This document shows positions 63,258 through 64,000 of a stretch of 64,000 nt of DNA, piece by piece. The DNA comes from Cohnella sp. AR92 (lineage in GTDB: Bacteria > Bacillota > Bacilli > Paenibacillales > Paenibacillaceae): the NCBI RefSeq assembly GCF_003990975.1, contig NZ_RZJR01000021.1:1-64000 (forward strand), given 5' to 3'. The notes beneath the pieces were generated by a model. That model was given only the letters and a program-made list of their open reading frames with translations, ran no database searches and was not told the DNA's origin. The position numbers and the translations under genes are program-made. The number at the start of each line of letters is the position of its first letter. The first letter of the stretch is position 1.

Positions 63258-64000
63258 GGCGCGATCTCCTTTCGATCGTAATAGTGCATGAAGACGTCTT
63301 CCAGGTTCTGGGCGGCAATATCGATGCTCCGGATCGAATAGCGCGACGCCGCGCGGATCAGGGCGTCGTCTCCTCCTTGCACGGCGACGATTACCCGGTT
63401 GCCCTCGACCGCAGCCTCTCCGATCCCGGAGCGGCTGAAAGAGAGGGCGTCCTCGGCGTCGTCGAAGACGAGCTCGAACAGCTTGCGCTGCAGCGATCGG
63501 AGCTCGTGAATGTCCTTGACCGCGGCGAGCCTTCCGTTCTTGATGATCGCCGCCCGGTCGCAAGTCCGCTCCATCTCGGGAAAGCTATGGGAGGACATCA
63601 GAAAGGTCGTCCCCTTCTTTTTCTCCTCTAGCACCAGTTCCACGAAGGTCTTCTGCATCAGCGGATCCAACCCCGTCGTCGGCTCATCCAGAATGACGAG
63701 CGCGGGATCGTGCATGAGGGCGGCGACGAGGCCGACCTTCTGCTTCATCCCCTTCGACATCTTGCGGATCGGAGTGTCGGCGTCGAATTGCAGGCGCTCG
63801 ATCAGGCGATCTCGCTTCGTTCGGCTCTCCGCCCGCTGCATCGACGCGAGAAAATCCAGAAAAGCCCGGCCGCTCATCCCTTCGGGGAAGGAGATCTCCC
63901 CGGGCAGATAACCGACCTTCTTCATGACGGCTTCCGGATGGCGCCTCGCCTCGAGCCCATCGATCGTCACGTGCCCCCGATCCGGCTTCATGAAGCCCAT
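63254..64000 (-). CDS. ABC transporter ATP-binding protein (partial)
   Basis: At least 248 residues, cut by the window edge on the N-terminal side: Walker A lies outside. The visible part has KVGYLPGEISFPEG (Q-loop region), RKMSKGMKQKVGLVAAL (signature), LVILDEPTTGLDP (Walker B) and a switch histidine in LMSSHSF. A C-terminal regulatory domain typical of drug/ion exporters follows. It drives the overlapping ABC-2 permease. Confidence 0.9.
   Translation of the reverse strand: MGFMKPDRGHVTIDGLEARRHPEAVMKKVGYLPGEISFPEGMSGRAFLDFLASMQRAESRTKRDRLIERLQFDADTPIRKMSKGMKQKVGLVAALMHDPALVILDEPTTGLDPLMQKTFVELVLEEKKKGTTFLMSSHSFPEMERTCDRAAIIKNGRLAAVKDIHELRSLQRKLFELVFDDAEDALSFSRSGIGEAAVEGNRVIVAVQGGDDALIRAASRYSIRSIDIAAQNLEDVFMHYYDRKEIAP

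Overview
This window looks like a chromosomal segment of a Gram-positive, endospore-former-type Bacillota, most likely Paenibacillaceae (Paenibacillus or Cohnella-like). The basis is AGGAGG-type ribosome binding sites, an SLH-anchored secreted amylopullulanase, an argCJBDFGH operon, and a backbone gene order (flaG-fliD-fliS-fliT ... hpf-secA-prfB ... ftsE-ftsX ... ctpB-minJ ... uvrB ... uvrA) that matches the corresponding Bacillus subtilis neighbourhood as I remember it. This is by-eye reading; no database search was run.

Region 1 (1-17.7 kb) is visibly AT-richer than the rest. It holds a late flagellar operon (flaG, fliD, fliS, fliT-like), a terminator, then a ten-gene co-directional operon: a Maf-type motility glycosyltransferase, most of a pseudaminic-acid (nonulosonate) pathway (PseB, PseF-like, PseG, PseI, PseC) and five genes outside the textbook route (FAD oxidoreductase, WbqC-family protein, methyltransferase domain fused to PseG, a free paralogous methyltransferase, an extended SDR). 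No PseH acetyltransferase is visible. A divergent pair of related family 2 glycosyltransferases follows, with sigma-D-like promoters between them. Together this looks like a flagellin glycosylation locus making a modified nonulosonic acid.

Region 2 (17.7-23 kb) is housekeeping: cold shock protein, long-form hibernation factor HPF, SecA, and RF2 encoded with the classic +1 programmed frameshift. Region 3 (23-30.3 kb) is one 2220-residue secreted, SLH-anchored GH13 amylopullulanase, with an overlapping LacI-family-like palindrome upstream, a cre-like site inside the gene, and 14-bp-period tandem repeats both before and after it. Region 4 (30.4-38.8 kb) is the arginine operon argCJBDFGH behind a promoter overlapped by two ARG boxes.

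Region 5 (39-51.1 kb) carries a VanW/G5 protein, ftsEX with an EnvC-like M23 hydrolase, a CtpB-type S41 protease, a MinJ-like PDZ membrane protein, a ydjI/ydjG-like pair, and uvrB. Region 6 (51.1-54.2 kb) is accessory DNA separating uvrB from uvrA. It has minisatellites, copies of a dispersed intergenic repeat, and an intact IS1595-like gene that appears to have lost its catalytic acidic residues and has a perfect GAAC-N4-GTTC SOS-type box just downstream of its -10. An atypical SDR and a GNAT follow. Region 7 (54.2-64 kb) holds uvrA, ilvBN, an AAA/LuxR regulator overlapping rpiA, and an ABC-2 export pair cut by the window edge.

The best candidates for something undescribed are the SOS-box-controlled, apparently catalytically dead IS1595-like gene with its repeat family, and the flagellar nonulosonate operon with duplicated methyltransferase modules. 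No tRNA, rRNA or CRISPR array was seen.
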